Assembly (NCBI GenBank): GCA_028281325.1
Contig: JANQKC010000009.1
Location: 248,001 to 312,000 of the forward strand
Reading direction: 5' to 3'
Source of the DNA: Alphaproteobacteria bacterium
GTDB lineage: Bacteria > Pseudomonadota > Alphaproteobacteria > UBA8366
DNA length: 64,000 bases
Shown here: positions 16,391 to 24,430 of the stretch, one piece after another
Numbering within the stretch: the first letter of the stretch is position 1
How the letters are laid out: every line of letters starts with the position of its first letter
The notes under the pieces: generated by a model
What the model was told of the DNA's origin: nothing
Database searches by the model: none
The model's input: only the letters and a program-made list of their open reading frames with translations
Translations under genes and position numbers: made by a program

Positions 16391-18202
16391 ATGGCCGATC
16401 AATCTGATATCGAGCCGAATATCCCCGATCCGGTTGAATATTCGCGCAACATGGTGCGAATAGCGGAACAAAGTCAACAGCTCGTCGCCGACTTTCTTGC
16501 GCGCAACTCGGCGTCGGGGGTGACGCCGCAGGCCAGCATGGCCGACCCGATGAATATCGGCGCGGCGTTCTTCGAGATGACCCGGCAGATGATGCTGGAC
16601 CCGACCAAGATGGTCGAAGCCCAATTCGCGCTATGGCAGGACTACATGTCCTTGTGGGAGAACACGGCCCGGCGCTTCTGGGGGCAGGAAACCGACCCGA
16701 TGGTCGCCCCGGCGAAAGACGATTGGCGTTTCCGCGATGACGCATGGACCGAGAATCATCTGTTCGACTACATCAAGCAATCTTACCTGCTGAGCGCCCG
16801 TTGGATCCAGAACACGGTTGGCGAGGTCGAAGGCCTGGACGACAAAACGGCCAAGAAAGTGGATTTCTACACCCGGCAGTTCGTCGATGCGCTGGCGCCC
16901 ACGAATTTCGTGATGACCAATCCGGAAGTCCTGCGCGAGACGATCGAAAGCGGCGGCGAGAACCTGCTGAACGGGCTGCAGAACCTGTTGGAGGACCTGG
17001 AGGCCGGCGAAGGCGAGCTCAAGATCAAGATGGTCGATTCCGACGCCTTCGAGGTGGGAAAGAACATCGCGGTCACACCCGGCAAGGTGGTCTACCAAAA
17101 CGACCTGCTGCAGTTGCTGCAGTTCGAACCGACGACCAAGACGGTCTGCAAAACGCCGCTTCTGATCATGCCGCCCTGGATCAACAAGTACTACATCCTC
17201 GATCTGCGGGAGAAGAACTCCTTCATCAAATGGGCGGTTTCCCAAGGCATAACCGTCTTCTGTATCTCCTGGGTCAATCCGGACGAGAAACTCGCGAACA
17301 AGAGTTTCGAGGACTATATCACCGAGGGGCCGCTGGATTGCCTTGCCGCCGTCGAGAAGGCGACCGGCGAAAAGGACATCAACGTCATCGGCTACTGCCT
17401 CGGCGGAACGCTGCTGGCCAGCACCCTGGCCCATATGGCGGCGCGCAAGAAGAACCCGCAGAAGGTCAAGGCGGCCACCTTCTTCACCAGCATGGTCGAC
17501 TTCACCGAAGCCGGCGAACTATCGGTCTTCATCGACGAAGAACAGCTCGCCTCGCTCGAAGAGCGCATGAACGAGCGCGGCTACCTGGACGGCAGCGAGA
17601 TGGCGGCAACCTTCAACATGCTGCGCGCCAACGACCTGATCTGGTCCTTCGTCATCAACAACTACCTCAAGGGCAAGGACCCCTTCCCCTTCGACCTGCT
17701 GTATTGGAATTCGGATTCGACGCGCATGCCGGCGGCGATGCACAGCTACTACCTGCGCAAGATGTATCTGGAGAACAAGCTGGTCCTGCCGGGCGCGCTC
17801 AAGATGCTCGGCACGAAGATCGACCTCACGAAGATCAAGACGCCGACCTTCATCCTCTCGACGCGCGAGGATCACATCGCGCCGTGGAAATCGACCTATG
17901 CGGCCACCCAGCTTTACAAGGGACCCGTGAAATTCTGCCTCGCCGCGTCCGGACATATCGCCGGGGTCGTCAATCATCCAGACAGCGGAAAATACGGCCA
18001 CTGGACCAACAGCAAGCTGCCCGAAGATCCCGAGGAATGGCTCGCCGGCGCGAAGGAGCACCCCGGCTCCTGGTGGCCCACCTGGGCCAAATGGCTGAAG
18101 AAGCATGCCGGCGATCAGGTGCCGGCCCGCAAGCCGGGCGACGGCAAGCTCACGGTGATCGAGGACGCGCCGGGCAGCTACGTCAAGGCGCGGCTGGCCT
18201 GA
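16391..18202 (+). CDS. phaC: class I poly(3-hydroxyalkanoate) synthase
   Basis: Polymerises hydroxyacyl-CoA into PHA granules; 603 residues, the class I length. An N-terminal alpha-helical PhaC_N domain (WQDYMSLWENTARRFWG) precedes an alpha/beta hydrolase domain. The lipase-like box is GYCLGGT with nucleophile C336; the class-typical SWVNPDEK and LLYWNSDSTRMP are present, and the catalytic His is H522 in SGHIAG. The start follows GGGAAT. No phaA, phaB, phaR or phasin gene lies adjacent. It converges with an ArfA-like gene, sharing a terminator. Confidence 0.96.
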   Translation: MADQSDIEPNIPDPVEYSRNMVRIAEQSQQLVADFLARNSASGVTPQASMADPMNIGAAFFEMTRQMMLDPTKMVEAQFALWQDYMSLWENTARRFWGQETDPMVAPAKDDWRFRDDAWTENHLFDYIKQSYLLSARWIQNTVGEVEGLDDKTAKKVDFYTRQFVDALAPTNFVMTNPEVLRETIESGGENLLNGLQNLLEDLEAGEGELKIKMVDSDAFEVGKNIAVTPGKVVYQNDLLQLLQFEPTTKTVCKTPLLIMPPWINKYYILDLREKNSFIKWAVSQGITVFCISWVNPDEKLANKSFEDYITEGPLDCLAAVEKATGEKDINVIGYCLGGTLLASTLAHMAARKKNPQKVKAATFFTSMVDFTEAGELSVFIDEEQLASLEERMNERGYLDGSEMAATFNMLRANDLIWSFVINNYLKGKDPFPFDLLYWNSDSTRMPAAMHSYYLRKMYLENKLVLPGALKMLGTKIDLTKIKTPTFILSTREDHIAPWKSTYAATQLYKGPVKFCLAASGHIAGVVNHPDSGKYGHWTNSKLPEDPEEWLAGAKEHPGSWWPTWAKWLKKHAGDQVPARKPGDGKLTVIEDAPGSYVKARLA

Positions 18203-18381
18203 CGGCGCCACGAAATCGACAACCAGCCATAAGAAAAGCCCCCGCCGGAATAGTCGGGGGCTTTTCTGTGTTTGGCCTTACGGGTGTATTGCTTGGCCGA
18301 TGGCTCTATTCGCCGGGCGAACCGGCTGAGCGATGCGGCAAAGACATTGCGCCGCTTCGCTCCCTTGCGCCTCCGTTTCAT
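18178..18381 (-). CDS. ArfA-like alternative ribosome-rescue factor with terminator inside the frame
   Basis: Small basic protein of 67 codons. ATG at 18381 follows GGAGG with 7-base spacing. Residues 12-39 read RNVFAASLSRFARRIEP then SAKQYTRKAKHR; from memory E. coli ArfA has N-A-x2-A-L...FRQRVE...K...Y-M-R-K-G-K-H at the same places. ArfA recruits RF2 to ribosomes stalled on non-stop mRNA when trans-translation fails. The intrinsic terminator at 18234-18265 falls within codons 40-50, so transcripts should end near the Ser codon after GGGF, without a stop, giving a roughly 50-residue protein. That is the architecture known for ArfA control by tmRNA. The full frame runs 25 bases antisense into phaC. 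Homology is inferred by eye; ArfA is mainly known from beta/gamma-proteobacteria. Confidence 0.6.
   Translation of the reverse strand: MKRRRKGAKRRNVFAASLSRFARRIEPSAKQYTRKAKHRKAPDYSGGGFSYGWLSISWRRQASRALT
18234..18265. terminator. bidirectional intrinsic terminator (phaC / ArfA-like gene)
   Basis: Arms AAAAGCCCCCG (18234-18244) and CGGGGGCTTTT (18255-18265) pair over 11 base pairs around a 10-base loop. On the plus strand it lies 32 bases after phaC, followed by TTTTCTGTGTTT. On the minus strand it reads GGGGGCTTTTCTT and lies inside the ArfA-like frame. Confidence 0.9.
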
Positions 18382-18689
18382 GGGAAGGCCTCCATTCCGT
18401 TTAAAGACTTTCAAGCCCAGGCGCCACATTGTCCGATGGGGCACCGGACGCGCCTTGTCACCTATTTATGGTGTTAAAATCAAGTTTTAAGCGTTAACGG
18501 TTCGATTCATCGCGCCTTATCGCTTCGATTTAATAGGCTTTGAAACAGATTGTTTACGGTGAGACGCCAAGAAAATAACGATACATCAATTGGTTATGCG
18601 ATGAAATTTTTGTTACTGGACCACGTGGTCCAAAACATCTATATACTCTCCCAACGCTACAAAAACGATTGCATGGATCAGGTGCCCCG
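18382..18689. other. divergent promoter region between ArfA-like gene and tetR
   Basis: About 300 bases. The part nearest the ArfA-like gene carries its GGAGG site. From 18465 to 18660 the DNA is AT-rich and should hold promoters for both directions; the tetR side has the operator at 18617 with a -10-like TATATA at 18640-18645, giving a 17-base spacer to a -35-like TGGACC within the operator. No other gene is supported. Confidence 0.5.
18617..18632. promoter_or_regulatory. operator copy 1 (TetR autoregulation)
   Basis: TGGACCACGTGGTCCA is a perfect 16-base palindrome 58 bases before the tetR start. It contains GGACC-N4-GGTCC, found again at 19290 and 19571 in front of the other genes of this cluster. 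It overlaps a -35-like element, which fits repression by promoter occlusion. Confidence 0.75.
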
Positions 18690-19274
18690 ATGGCCCGCCC
18701 GAGAGAATTCAACGTCGATCACGCGCTCGACCAGGCGCTCCAGGTTTTCTGGAGCAAGGGGTACGAAGCCGCATCGATGCGCGACCTCATCGGCGCGATG
18801 GGCATCAGCAAGAGCAGCTTCTACGACACCTTCGGCAGCAAGCACGAACTCTTCCTGTCGGCGATCGACCGGTATAACGCGACGGTCAGCGCCTGCGGCC
18901 TGGAAGCGATGATCCAGGAATCCCCCTCGCCGAAGCTGGGGATCGAGACCGTGCTGCGGAGCGTGATCGAGGCAATCGTGCAAAAAGGCGAGAAGCGCGG
19001 TTGTTTCCTCAGCAATTGCGCCGTCGAAGTCGCCTGCCATGACGACGACGCCGCGCATCGCGTCGCCGAAGGATTGGCGAATACCGAGGAGACCTTCTAC
19101 CGCGCCGTCAAACGCGGCCAAAAGGCGGGAGAGATCGGTGCCGACAAGGAAGCCCGCGCCATCGCGCGCTACCTGACCGGAACGTTGAACGGGATACTGA
19201 TCATGGGCAAGGCCAATCCCGACCGCAAGACCCTGCAGGACGTGGCGCGCGTCGCCCTGAGCGTATTGAATTAA
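18690..19274 (+). CDS. TetR/AcrR-family repressor, NemR-like
   Basis: DNA-binding repressor of 194 residues. The N-terminal helix-turn-helix reads ALQVFWSKGYEAASMRDLIGAMGISKSSFYDTFGSKHELF (residues about 15-55 in pieces). The ligand domain contains KRGCFLSNCAVEVACHDDD, with three Cys residues close together, typical of regulators in this family that sense electrophiles through cysteine. The start MARPREF at 18690 is chosen; an upstream in-frame ATG at 18673 region lacks support. Three copies of one palindrome flank it, and the target genes are an old yellow enzyme and a GST, so it probably controls reactive electrophile detoxification and itself. Confidence 0.85.
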   Translation: MARPREFNVDHALDQALQVFWSKGYEAASMRDLIGAMGISKSSFYDTFGSKHELFLSAIDRYNATVSACGLEAMIQESPSPKLGIETVLRSVIEAIVQKGEKRGCFLSNCAVEVACHDDDAAHRVAEGLANTEETFYRAVKRGQKAGEIGADKEARAIARYLTGTLNGILIMGKANPDRKTLQDVARVALSVLN

Positions 19275-19288
19275 AATTTTGAACATTT

Positions 19289-19304
19289 TGGACCGATTGG
19301 TCCG
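19289..19304. promoter_or_regulatory. operator copy 2
   Basis: TGGACCGATTGGTCCG contains GGACC-GATT-GGTCC (19290-19303), 15 bases after the tetR stop and about 55 bases before the small Cys ORF. The same inverted repeat occurs at 18617 and 19570. Confidence 0.7.
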
Positions 19305-19359
19305 GACAAGTCACCTTGTGACGACGGAAATGACCGAAAGCGACGAAAGGAGACAAGGA

Positions 19360-19521
19360 ATGGCACAGAAACACCGGCACCCAAGGCAACGCTCCAATGC
19401 CTGCGACAGTCAGGAATGGCGTGATTCACAGGTGCTTTTCCTGCTGACCTGCTACGACATCTGGAGCGCGACGCCGTGCCGGCATTGCGCCGAGGTGCTC
19501 GCCGCCGACGGAACCGCGTGA
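19360..19521 (+). CDS. small Cys-containing protein of 53 residues
   Basis: Short frame with an excellent ribosome binding site: AAAGGAGA lies 7-8 bases before the ATG at 19360. It encodes a basic His/Arg/Gln N-terminus (AQKHRHPRQRSNACD), a hydrophobic stretch VLFLLTCY and a CxxC pair (TPCRHCAEVL); Cys are at 15, 31, 40 and 43. It lies between two operator copies in an electrophile-response cluster, so a redox or metal role is conceivable but unproven. Base composition and codon use resemble the neighbours. No family is recognised. It could be a leader peptide or a real small protein. Confidence 0.5.
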   Translation: MAQKHRHPRQRSNACDSQEWRDSQVLFLLTCYDIWSATPCRHCAEVLAADGTA

Positions 19522-19569
19522 GGCCTCGCCGCACCAAGCAAACGAAGCACCACAAGGTTTTGATAATTT

Positions 19570-19585
19570 TGGACCATTTGGTCCT
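19570..19585. promoter_or_regulatory. operator copy 3 (old yellow enzyme promoter)
   Basis: TGGACCATTTGGTCCT contains GGACC-ATTT-GGTCC (19571-19584), 28 bases before the OYE start. A -35-like TTGATA (19560-19565) precedes it and TTAAAT (19585-19590) follows, so the operator would sit inside the promoter spacer. Confidence 0.75.
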
Positions 19586-19613
19586 TAAATAGCCAAAGAT
19601 AGGACCCCTCATC

Positions 19614-20756
19614 ATGTATATTTCCTCCCTCGACAGCGCGTCCGGCGCGACGATCAACGACCGAGATTTACTCGCACCCGCCAAGCTCGGCCCCTATGCT
19701 CTCGACAATCGCGTCGTCATGGCGCCGTTGACCCGCAACCGGGCCGGCGCGGGCAACGTGCCCCAGGCAATGAACGTGGAGTACTACGCTCAACGCGCGA
19801 CCGCCGGCCTGATCATCACCGAGGCGACCCAGATTTCGCCCGAGGGCGTCGGCTATCCGGGCACGCCGGGCATCCATTCCGACGAGCAGATCACGGGCTG
19901 GCGCCGCGTCACCGATGCGGTGCACGCCGCCGGCGGCCGCATCGTCCTGCAGCTTTGGCATGTCGGCCGGATCTCGCATCCGTCGCTGCAGCCGGGCGGC
20001 GCGTTGCCCGTCGCCCCCTCGGCCATCCGGCCCGACGGGGATGCCTTCACCGCCGATGGCCTGCAGCCTTTCGTAACGCCCCGCGCGCTGGAAACGCATG
20101 AGATTCCCGGCATCGTCGAGGACTACCGGCAGGCCGCCGAGAATGCGAAGAAGGCCGGGTTCGACGGGATCGAGGTGCACGCGGCGAACGGCTATCTGCT
20201 GGATCAGTTCCTACGGGACGGCGCGAACCACCGGACCGACGCATACGGCGGCCCGGTGGAGAACCGGGCGCGGCTATTGCTCGATGTGATGGACGCCGTC
20301 ACGACCGTCTGGAACGCCGATCAAGTGGGGGTCCGCCTGTCACCGGCCAATAGCTTCAACGACATGGCGGATTCCGATCCGGACGCGACCTTCGGCTATG
20401 TCGCGCGGCAGTTGAACGCCTACGGCCTCGCTTACCTGCATGTGGTGGAAACCGACATGGCCGGTGTGGAGACGCCTCTGACCTTCGACAAGCGGAAGCT
20501 GCGCAACGCCTTCCGCGGCACGTATATCGCCAACGGCGGGTACGATAAGGCGCGCGCCACCGACGCCATCGCCAACGGGGACGCCGATTTCGTCGCCTTC
20601 GGAATCCCCTTCATCGCCAACCCGGATCTGGTCGAACGGTTCGCCCTCGACGCGCCGCTCACCGAGCCGGATCAAGCCACCTTCTACGGCGGCGACGAGC
20701 GAGGCTACATCGACTACCCGTTTCTCGACGAAGCCGCCTCGGCCTTCGCTGCCTAG
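19614..20756 (+). CDS. nemA: alkene reductase, old yellow enzyme family (N-ethylmaleimide reductase type)
   Basis: FMN-dependent NAD(P)H oxidoreductase that reduces activated C=C bonds in electrophiles such as quinones, enals and maleimides. TIM-barrel features are clear: NRVVMAPLTRNRA, GLIITEATQISPEG, LQLWHVGRISHP (FMN/substrate site), VHAANGYLLDQFLRDGAN with NRTD region and catalytic Tyr nearby, then VRLSPANSFNDM. Length 380 is slightly above the usual 360. Preceded by operator copy 3 and the NemR-like regulator, followed 87 bases later by a GST gene that is probably co-transcribed. Confidence 0.92.
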   Translation: MYISSLDSASGATINDRDLLAPAKLGPYALDNRVVMAPLTRNRAGAGNVPQAMNVEYYAQRATAGLIITEATQISPEGVGYPGTPGIHSDEQITGWRRVTDAVHAAGGRIVLQLWHVGRISHPSLQPGGALPVAPSAIRPDGDAFTADGLQPFVTPRALETHEIPGIVEDYRQAAENAKKAGFDGIEVHAANGYLLDQFLRDGANHRTDAYGGPVENRARLLLDVMDAVTTVWNADQVGVRLSPANSFNDMADSDPDATFGYVARQLNAYGLAYLHVVETDMAGVETPLTFDKRKLRNAFRGTYIANGGYDKARATDAIANGDADFVAFGIPFIANPDLVERFALDAPLTEPDQATFYGGDERGYIDYPFLDEAASAFAA

Positions 20757-20843
20757 CCGGCGCGCTTCGCTCCCGGCGGAACCGGCCCTTCCCCCTCGGG
20801 CCGGTTCCGCACTCCTACCCGATAACCCGAAGGACATGACACC

Positions 20844-21512
20844 ATGATCGACCTGCATTACTGGACCACGCCGAACGGCTACAAGCCGCTCATCTTCCTC
20901 GAGGAGGCCGAACTGGACTACACGCTGAAACCGGTCAACATCGGCGCGGACGAACAGTTCGAGCCGGACTTCCTCGAAATCGCCCCGAACAACCGCATCC
21001 CCGCCATCGTCGATCACGCGCCGCATGGCCAGGAGGAGCCCTTGCCGGTGTTCGAATCCGGCGCGATCCTGCATTACCTGGCGGAGAAGACCGGCAAGTT
21101 CCTGCCCACCGAGCCCGCGCAACGGGCGGACGTCCAACAATGGCTGTTCTGGCAGATGGGCGGTCTCGGTCCCATGGCCGGGCAGAACCATCATTTCAGC
21201 AGTTATGCACCGGAAAAGATCCCCTATGCGATCAAGCGCTATGTGGACGAGACGGCGCGGCTCTACGGCGTTCTGGACACGCGGCTGGCGGACCGCGATT
21301 TCGTCGCCGGCGACTACTCGATCGCCGACATGGCGATCTACCCCTGGATCGTGCCGCACAAGATGCAGGGCCAGGACCTGAAGGACTTCCCCAATGTAAA
21401 ACGTTGGTTCGCCGCCATGTGGGCGCGCCCGGCCGTGAAACGGGCATACGCAAAGGGCAAGGCGGCAGCCGCGGCGCATACCGCCCGTGAAAAGGGCAGC
21501 ATCGCCGCCTGA
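20844..21512 (+). CDS. Nu-class glutathione S-transferase / GSH-dependent disulfide oxidoreductase (YfcG-like)
   Basis: Protein of 222 residues. The thioredoxin-like N-terminus begins MIDLHYWTTPNGYK and has T9 and N11, the residues used by E. coli YfcG instead of a catalytic Tyr/Ser/Cys; NNRIPAIVDH and ESGAILHYLAEK form the glutathione site. The helical C-terminal domain shows FSSYAPEKIPYAIKRY and FVAGDYSIADMAIYPW. Start follows AAGGACATGACACC. It lies downstream of the old yellow enzyme gene on the same strand, matching a joint role in thiol and electrophile protection. Confidence 0.88.
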   Translation: MIDLHYWTTPNGYKPLIFLEEAELDYTLKPVNIGADEQFEPDFLEIAPNNRIPAIVDHAPHGQEEPLPVFESGAILHYLAEKTGKFLPTEPAQRADVQQWLFWQMGGLGPMAGQNHHFSSYAPEKIPYAIKRYVDETARLYGVLDTRLADRDFVAGDYSIADMAIYPWIVPHKMQGQDLKDFPNVKRWFAAMWARPAVKRAYAKGKAAAAAHTAREKGSIAA

Positions 21513-21513
21513 C

Positions 21514-21573
21514 AAACCCGCCCAACGTCGCCGCAAGCCCGTTGCGTTCGGATAGAATACGGCGGGTTTTCGT
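21514..21573. terminator. possible terminator between GST and the convergent hydrolase
   Basis: AAACCCGCC (21514-21522) can pair with GGCGGGTTT (21561-21569), followed by TCGTTTT. The 38-base loop is long, so this is weaker than a compact hairpin, but the position between converging stops and the T-rich end fit. Confidence 0.45.
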
Positions 21574-21582
21574 TTTCCGACT

Positions 21583-22872
21583 TTACCGGTTCGCGATATC
21601 GAGCATCGCGCCGCCCATCACCTGGACGCCGAGACCGAAGTCATCCATCTCCATCGCTTCGTCGGCGTTGTGGCTGCCGTGTTGGTTGCGCACCAGGACC
21701 ATCGCCGCCGGAATGCCCGCCCGCGCGAAGATCGACGCATCATGGCCGACCGTCGGCATGTCATGCGCCGGGATATCGAGAGCGGTCGCCGTTTGATGCA
21801 GGTGGCTCCGCAAGCCGTCGTCGATCGGCGTCGGATCGGAGCCGACGCACTCGCCCAGTTCGAAACGCACGTTGCGGCGCGCGCCGATTTCCGCCACCAA
21901 GGTTTCCGTCCGCGCCCGCGCCCGGTCGAGCACATCCTTCGAAGTGCCGCCGAAATTGATCGTGAAGCGGCATTCGCCGGGCACTTTCGTCATCGCGTGC
22001 TCCTCCGCGTCGGTGAAGAGCTTGCCGACGGTGAAGACCGTGTCGGGATTCCCTTCGGCTTCCAGATCCTGCCAGAAATCGTCGAGCGCCCGAACGAGTT
22101 CGACCGTGGCGAGCACCGCATCCTGCCGGTTTTCGCGCGGCACGGCGGCGGAATGCGCATACGCGCCGAGGCAGCGCGCGTAGGGAAAACGCATGTTGCC
22201 GCGGATCACCGTCGGGATCGCGACGGGCTTCGCCCGGTCGATCAGGATCGGTCCTTGCTCGATATGCAGTTCCAGGAAGGCCGCCGTGTTCGCTGCCGTG
22301 ACCGACGGCGCCGTGCCCGACCGCAAGGCGGCCGTATCCATCCCGAGGGCCGCCATGTGGTCGGCCAGGCTCATCCCGGTGTCGCCGCGCACCAGCCGAT
22401 CGATCTCCGCCCCATCCAGGCTTCCGGTCGCGAGGCGGCTGCCGATATAAGCGATGCCGTACCAAACGCTCTCCTCGCCGCGCAGGCCGACGCAACGGAT
22501 GTCCCGCGCGGGCGTGACGCCCAAATCGACAAGCGCCGCCAGGACGGTCAACGCGGCGACCGCACCGGCGGCCCCGTCGTAGTTGCCCCCCTTCGGCACG
22601 GAATCGAGATGCGACCCGCTGAGCACGGCGGGCGCATTGCGGTCTGCGCCGGGCAGGGTCGCGTAGACGTTGCCGGCGAAATCATGTTCGACATCCAGCC
22701 CGAGATCGTGCGCGGCGGCGGCGATCAATTCGATGCCAAGTTGGTCCTCGGGGCTATAGGCGGCGCGCGTCACACCCTCGCCGTCCTTGGTTCGCCGCTC
22801 CAACGCGTCGAAGAGTTGCTCGGCAAACGGCAACCGCTTTTCTATAGCGGCGGCAAGGTCACGCTTATCCAT
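21583..22872 (-). CDS. M20-family Zn-dependent amidohydrolase (N-carbamoyl-amino-acid hydrolase / allantoate amidohydrolase type)
   Basis: Hydrolase of about 429 residues, metal-dependent, acting on N-carbamoyl amino acids, allantoate or related amides. Metal-site motifs: LSGSHLDSVPKGGNYDGAAG (His and Asp ligands), LRGEESVWYG, ELHIEQGPIL, and near the end PTVGHDASIFARAGIPAAM. Length is typical. ATG at 22872 overlaps the end of the upstream gene by 8 bases, so the two are coupled; an in-frame start at 22887 is also possible. The precise substrate is not readable from motifs alone. Confidence 0.85.
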   Translation of the reverse strand: MDKRDLAAAIEKRLPFAEQLFDALERRTKDGEGVTRAAYSPEDQLGIELIAAAAHDLGLDVEHDFAGNVYATLPGADRNAPAVLSGSHLDSVPKGGNYDGAAGAVAALTVLAALVDLGVTPARDIRCVGLRGEESVWYGIAYIGSRLATGSLDGAEIDRLVRGDTGMSLADHMAALGMDTAALRSGTAPSVTAANTAAFLELHIEQGPILIDRAKPVAIPTVIRGNMRFPYARCLGAYAHSAAVPRENRQDAVLATVELVRALDDFWQDLEAEGNPDTVFTVGKLFTDAEEHAMTKVPGECRFTINFGGTSKDVLDRARARTETLVAEIGARRNVRFELGECVGSDPTPIDDGLRSHLHQTATALDIPAHDMPTVGHDASIFARAGIPAAMVLVRNQHGSHNADEAMEMDDFGLGVQVMGGAMLDIANR

Positions 22873-23713
22873 CGGCTTCTCCGTCATTGGGCAACGCGTC
22901 CCGCAGCAGGGTGCCGAAGACGATCATCTCCGGGCTCGTTTTCTTGAACATGTCAAGCGCCGGGATGATCGCATCGACCTGTTCCGGCGTCGGGCGCGGC
23001 AGGTCGTCCGGCACCTTAGGCAGCCGCGCCACCACGTCCGGGGCCGCAGCGGTAATACGGCGGGCGATGGTATCGCAGGCTTTCTTGACGGCGGGGTCGG
23101 TGAACAGCGGATGAAGCAGCGTCGCCGCATGGGCGAGATAGGCCGGCCAGGTCGCCATATAGCGGTAAAGCCCGGCCACCATGACCTGACCGCCCGGCCC
23201 TTGCGCCCCGAGCCGCATCAGCACGGCGGCGCGGTTCGGCTCCATGCCGTCGAGGTCGAGCATGGGCGGCGGCGGCGGCGGCATGGCCGGCGGCGTCCAA
23301 TCGGTCTTTCCCTCCCCTTGCCCGCCGCCGTCGGACCCGGTCAGCAGCAGCCGCAGACTGTCGGAGAACAGCAGGTTGATCGGGCTGACGCGGACATAGG
23401 TGCCGTAGATCTGACCCAGCGTCTCGGCCGCGGCCTCGTCCACGCCCATCAGCCGCAGCGCGGAATCGCCGAGCGTCGGCATCGGCGGTACGCCCTCGAC
23501 CTTCGTCAGACGCCAGGCCGTCTCCGGGATGTCGCCGGACAGGAACCCGGGCCGCAACGCCGACCAGACCCATTCCAGACAGCCCGGCATCGTCGCGACA
23601 TGCCGCTGCAGCGTGGACACATAGGGAACGGCGCAATACACCCGCATCTCCCCGTAGATGCGGGCGAGGTCGCCGGTCGCGTCGGCTTCGGGTATTTCAG
23701 CGAGCAGGGACAT
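22865..23713 (-). CDS. DehI-like halocarboxylic acid dehalogenase family protein
   Basis: Protein of 282 residues, cytoplasmic. The N-terminus EIPEADATGDLARIYGEMR with VPYVSTLQRHVATMPGCLEWVW looks like the first repeat of the DehI fold, and VKKACDTIARRI with VFGTLLRDALP resembles the second; these families are related to AhpD-like helical proteins. Between them is a Gly/Pro-rich loop (residues about 128-152 with six prolines in a row). Assignment is from memory of the family pattern and moderately uncertain. It is coupled to the M20 hydrolase downstream, which hints at catabolism of a modified acid. Confidence 0.6.
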   Translation of the reverse strand: MSLLAEIPEADATGDLARIYGEMRVYCAVPYVSTLQRHVATMPGCLEWVWSALRPGFLSGDIPETAWRLTKVEGVPPMPTLGDSALRLMGVDEAAAETLGQIYGTYVRVSPINLLFSDSLRLLLTGSDGGGQGEGKTDWTPPAMPPPPPPMLDLDGMEPNRAAVLMRLGAQGPGGQVMVAGLYRYMATWPAYLAHAATLLHPLFTDPAVKKACDTIARRITAAAPDVVARLPKVPDDLPRPTPEQVDAIIPALDMFKKTSPEMIVFGTLLRDALPNDGEADG

Positions 23714-23790
23714 GGACGGCCTTGCGTGTCGTGCGGCGGAATCGACAGCATAGCCGATTTCGTCCCGGCGCGTCGTAGCCCGTTATCCCG

Positions 23791-24330
23791 TTACTTTCCG
23801 CGTACTGGCGGCGGCTCCAGCATATCCTCGAAGAACCAGGCGGCCAATTCGTTTCGACCGGCCACCCCGGCCTTGCGGTAGACGCTGGACGCTTGTTGGC
23901 GCACCGTTTTCTCCCGCGTTTCCCGGAGTCCGGCGATCTCGCGAAAGGACAACCCCTTCAACATCCCGATGACGACATCCTGCTCACTCGCCGTCAGCCG
24001 CCAGGCGTCGAACTGCTTCTGCATGACGGCGCGGTACTGGCTGGCGAGTTCCGGCGACTTGGCGTCGAGCTGGGCGAGCCGGCCGCGCGCCTTGTCGAGC
24101 TGCCCTTGCAACGCCCCGAGCGCTCGTTGCCGCGCGCGGTGCCCGTGAATGAATATCCCCAGCACGATCGCGCTGAAGGCGAACCGCGACAGGTCATCGC
24201 CCATTTCACCCATTGTTTCGCCGTCCACGAATTCCGAGATGATTTCGGCGGCGCTGATGCCGAAGACAAACAGCACGAATACGGCAAACACCGTTCGCCG
24301 GTACGGCCCCTGCGCTATCGCATCGAACAT
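23791..24330 (-). CDS. membrane-anchored LuxR-type HTH regulator
   Basis: Protein of 179 residues with two predicted membrane segments near the N-terminus (TVFAVFVLFVFGISAAEII and FAFSAIVLGIFIH), a short coiled-coil linker (LQGQLDKARGRLAQLDAK), and a C-terminal LuxR/GerE helix-turn-helix: LTASEQDVVIGMLKGLSFREIAGLRETREKTVRQQASSVYRKAGV. No sensory domain is seen, so the membrane part may itself sense. AAGGAACACC precedes the ATG. It is divergent from the multicopper oxidase gene with 224 bases between, where an inverted repeat lies. Confidence 0.8.
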   Translation of the reverse strand: MFDAIAQGPYRRTVFAVFVLFVFGISAAEIISEFVDGETMGEMGDDLSRFAFSAIVLGIFIHGHRARQRALGALQGQLDKARGRLAQLDAKSPELASQYRAVMQKQFDAWRLTASEQDVVIGMLKGLSFREIAGLRETREKTVRQQASSVYRKAGVAGRNELAAWFFEDMLEPPPVRGK

Positions 24331-24398
24331 GGCGGTGTTCCTTGAATTTATTTTTAATCAAAACAATAGATTCTAATCGTTGGCCCAAAATTGACCTT

Positions 24399-24430
24399 AT
24401 GCCGGATGCCCCAAGCCGGATATCCGGCAT
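24399..24430. promoter_or_regulatory. inverted repeat in the LuxR-type / multicopper oxidase divergent region
   Basis: ATGCCGGAT (24399-24407) and ATCCGGCAT (24422-24430) are perfect inverted arms 14 bases apart; within them CCGGATATCCGG (24416-24427) is a 12-base palindrome. Its position between divergent genes suggests an operator, though a hairpin is equally possible. Confidence 0.45.
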
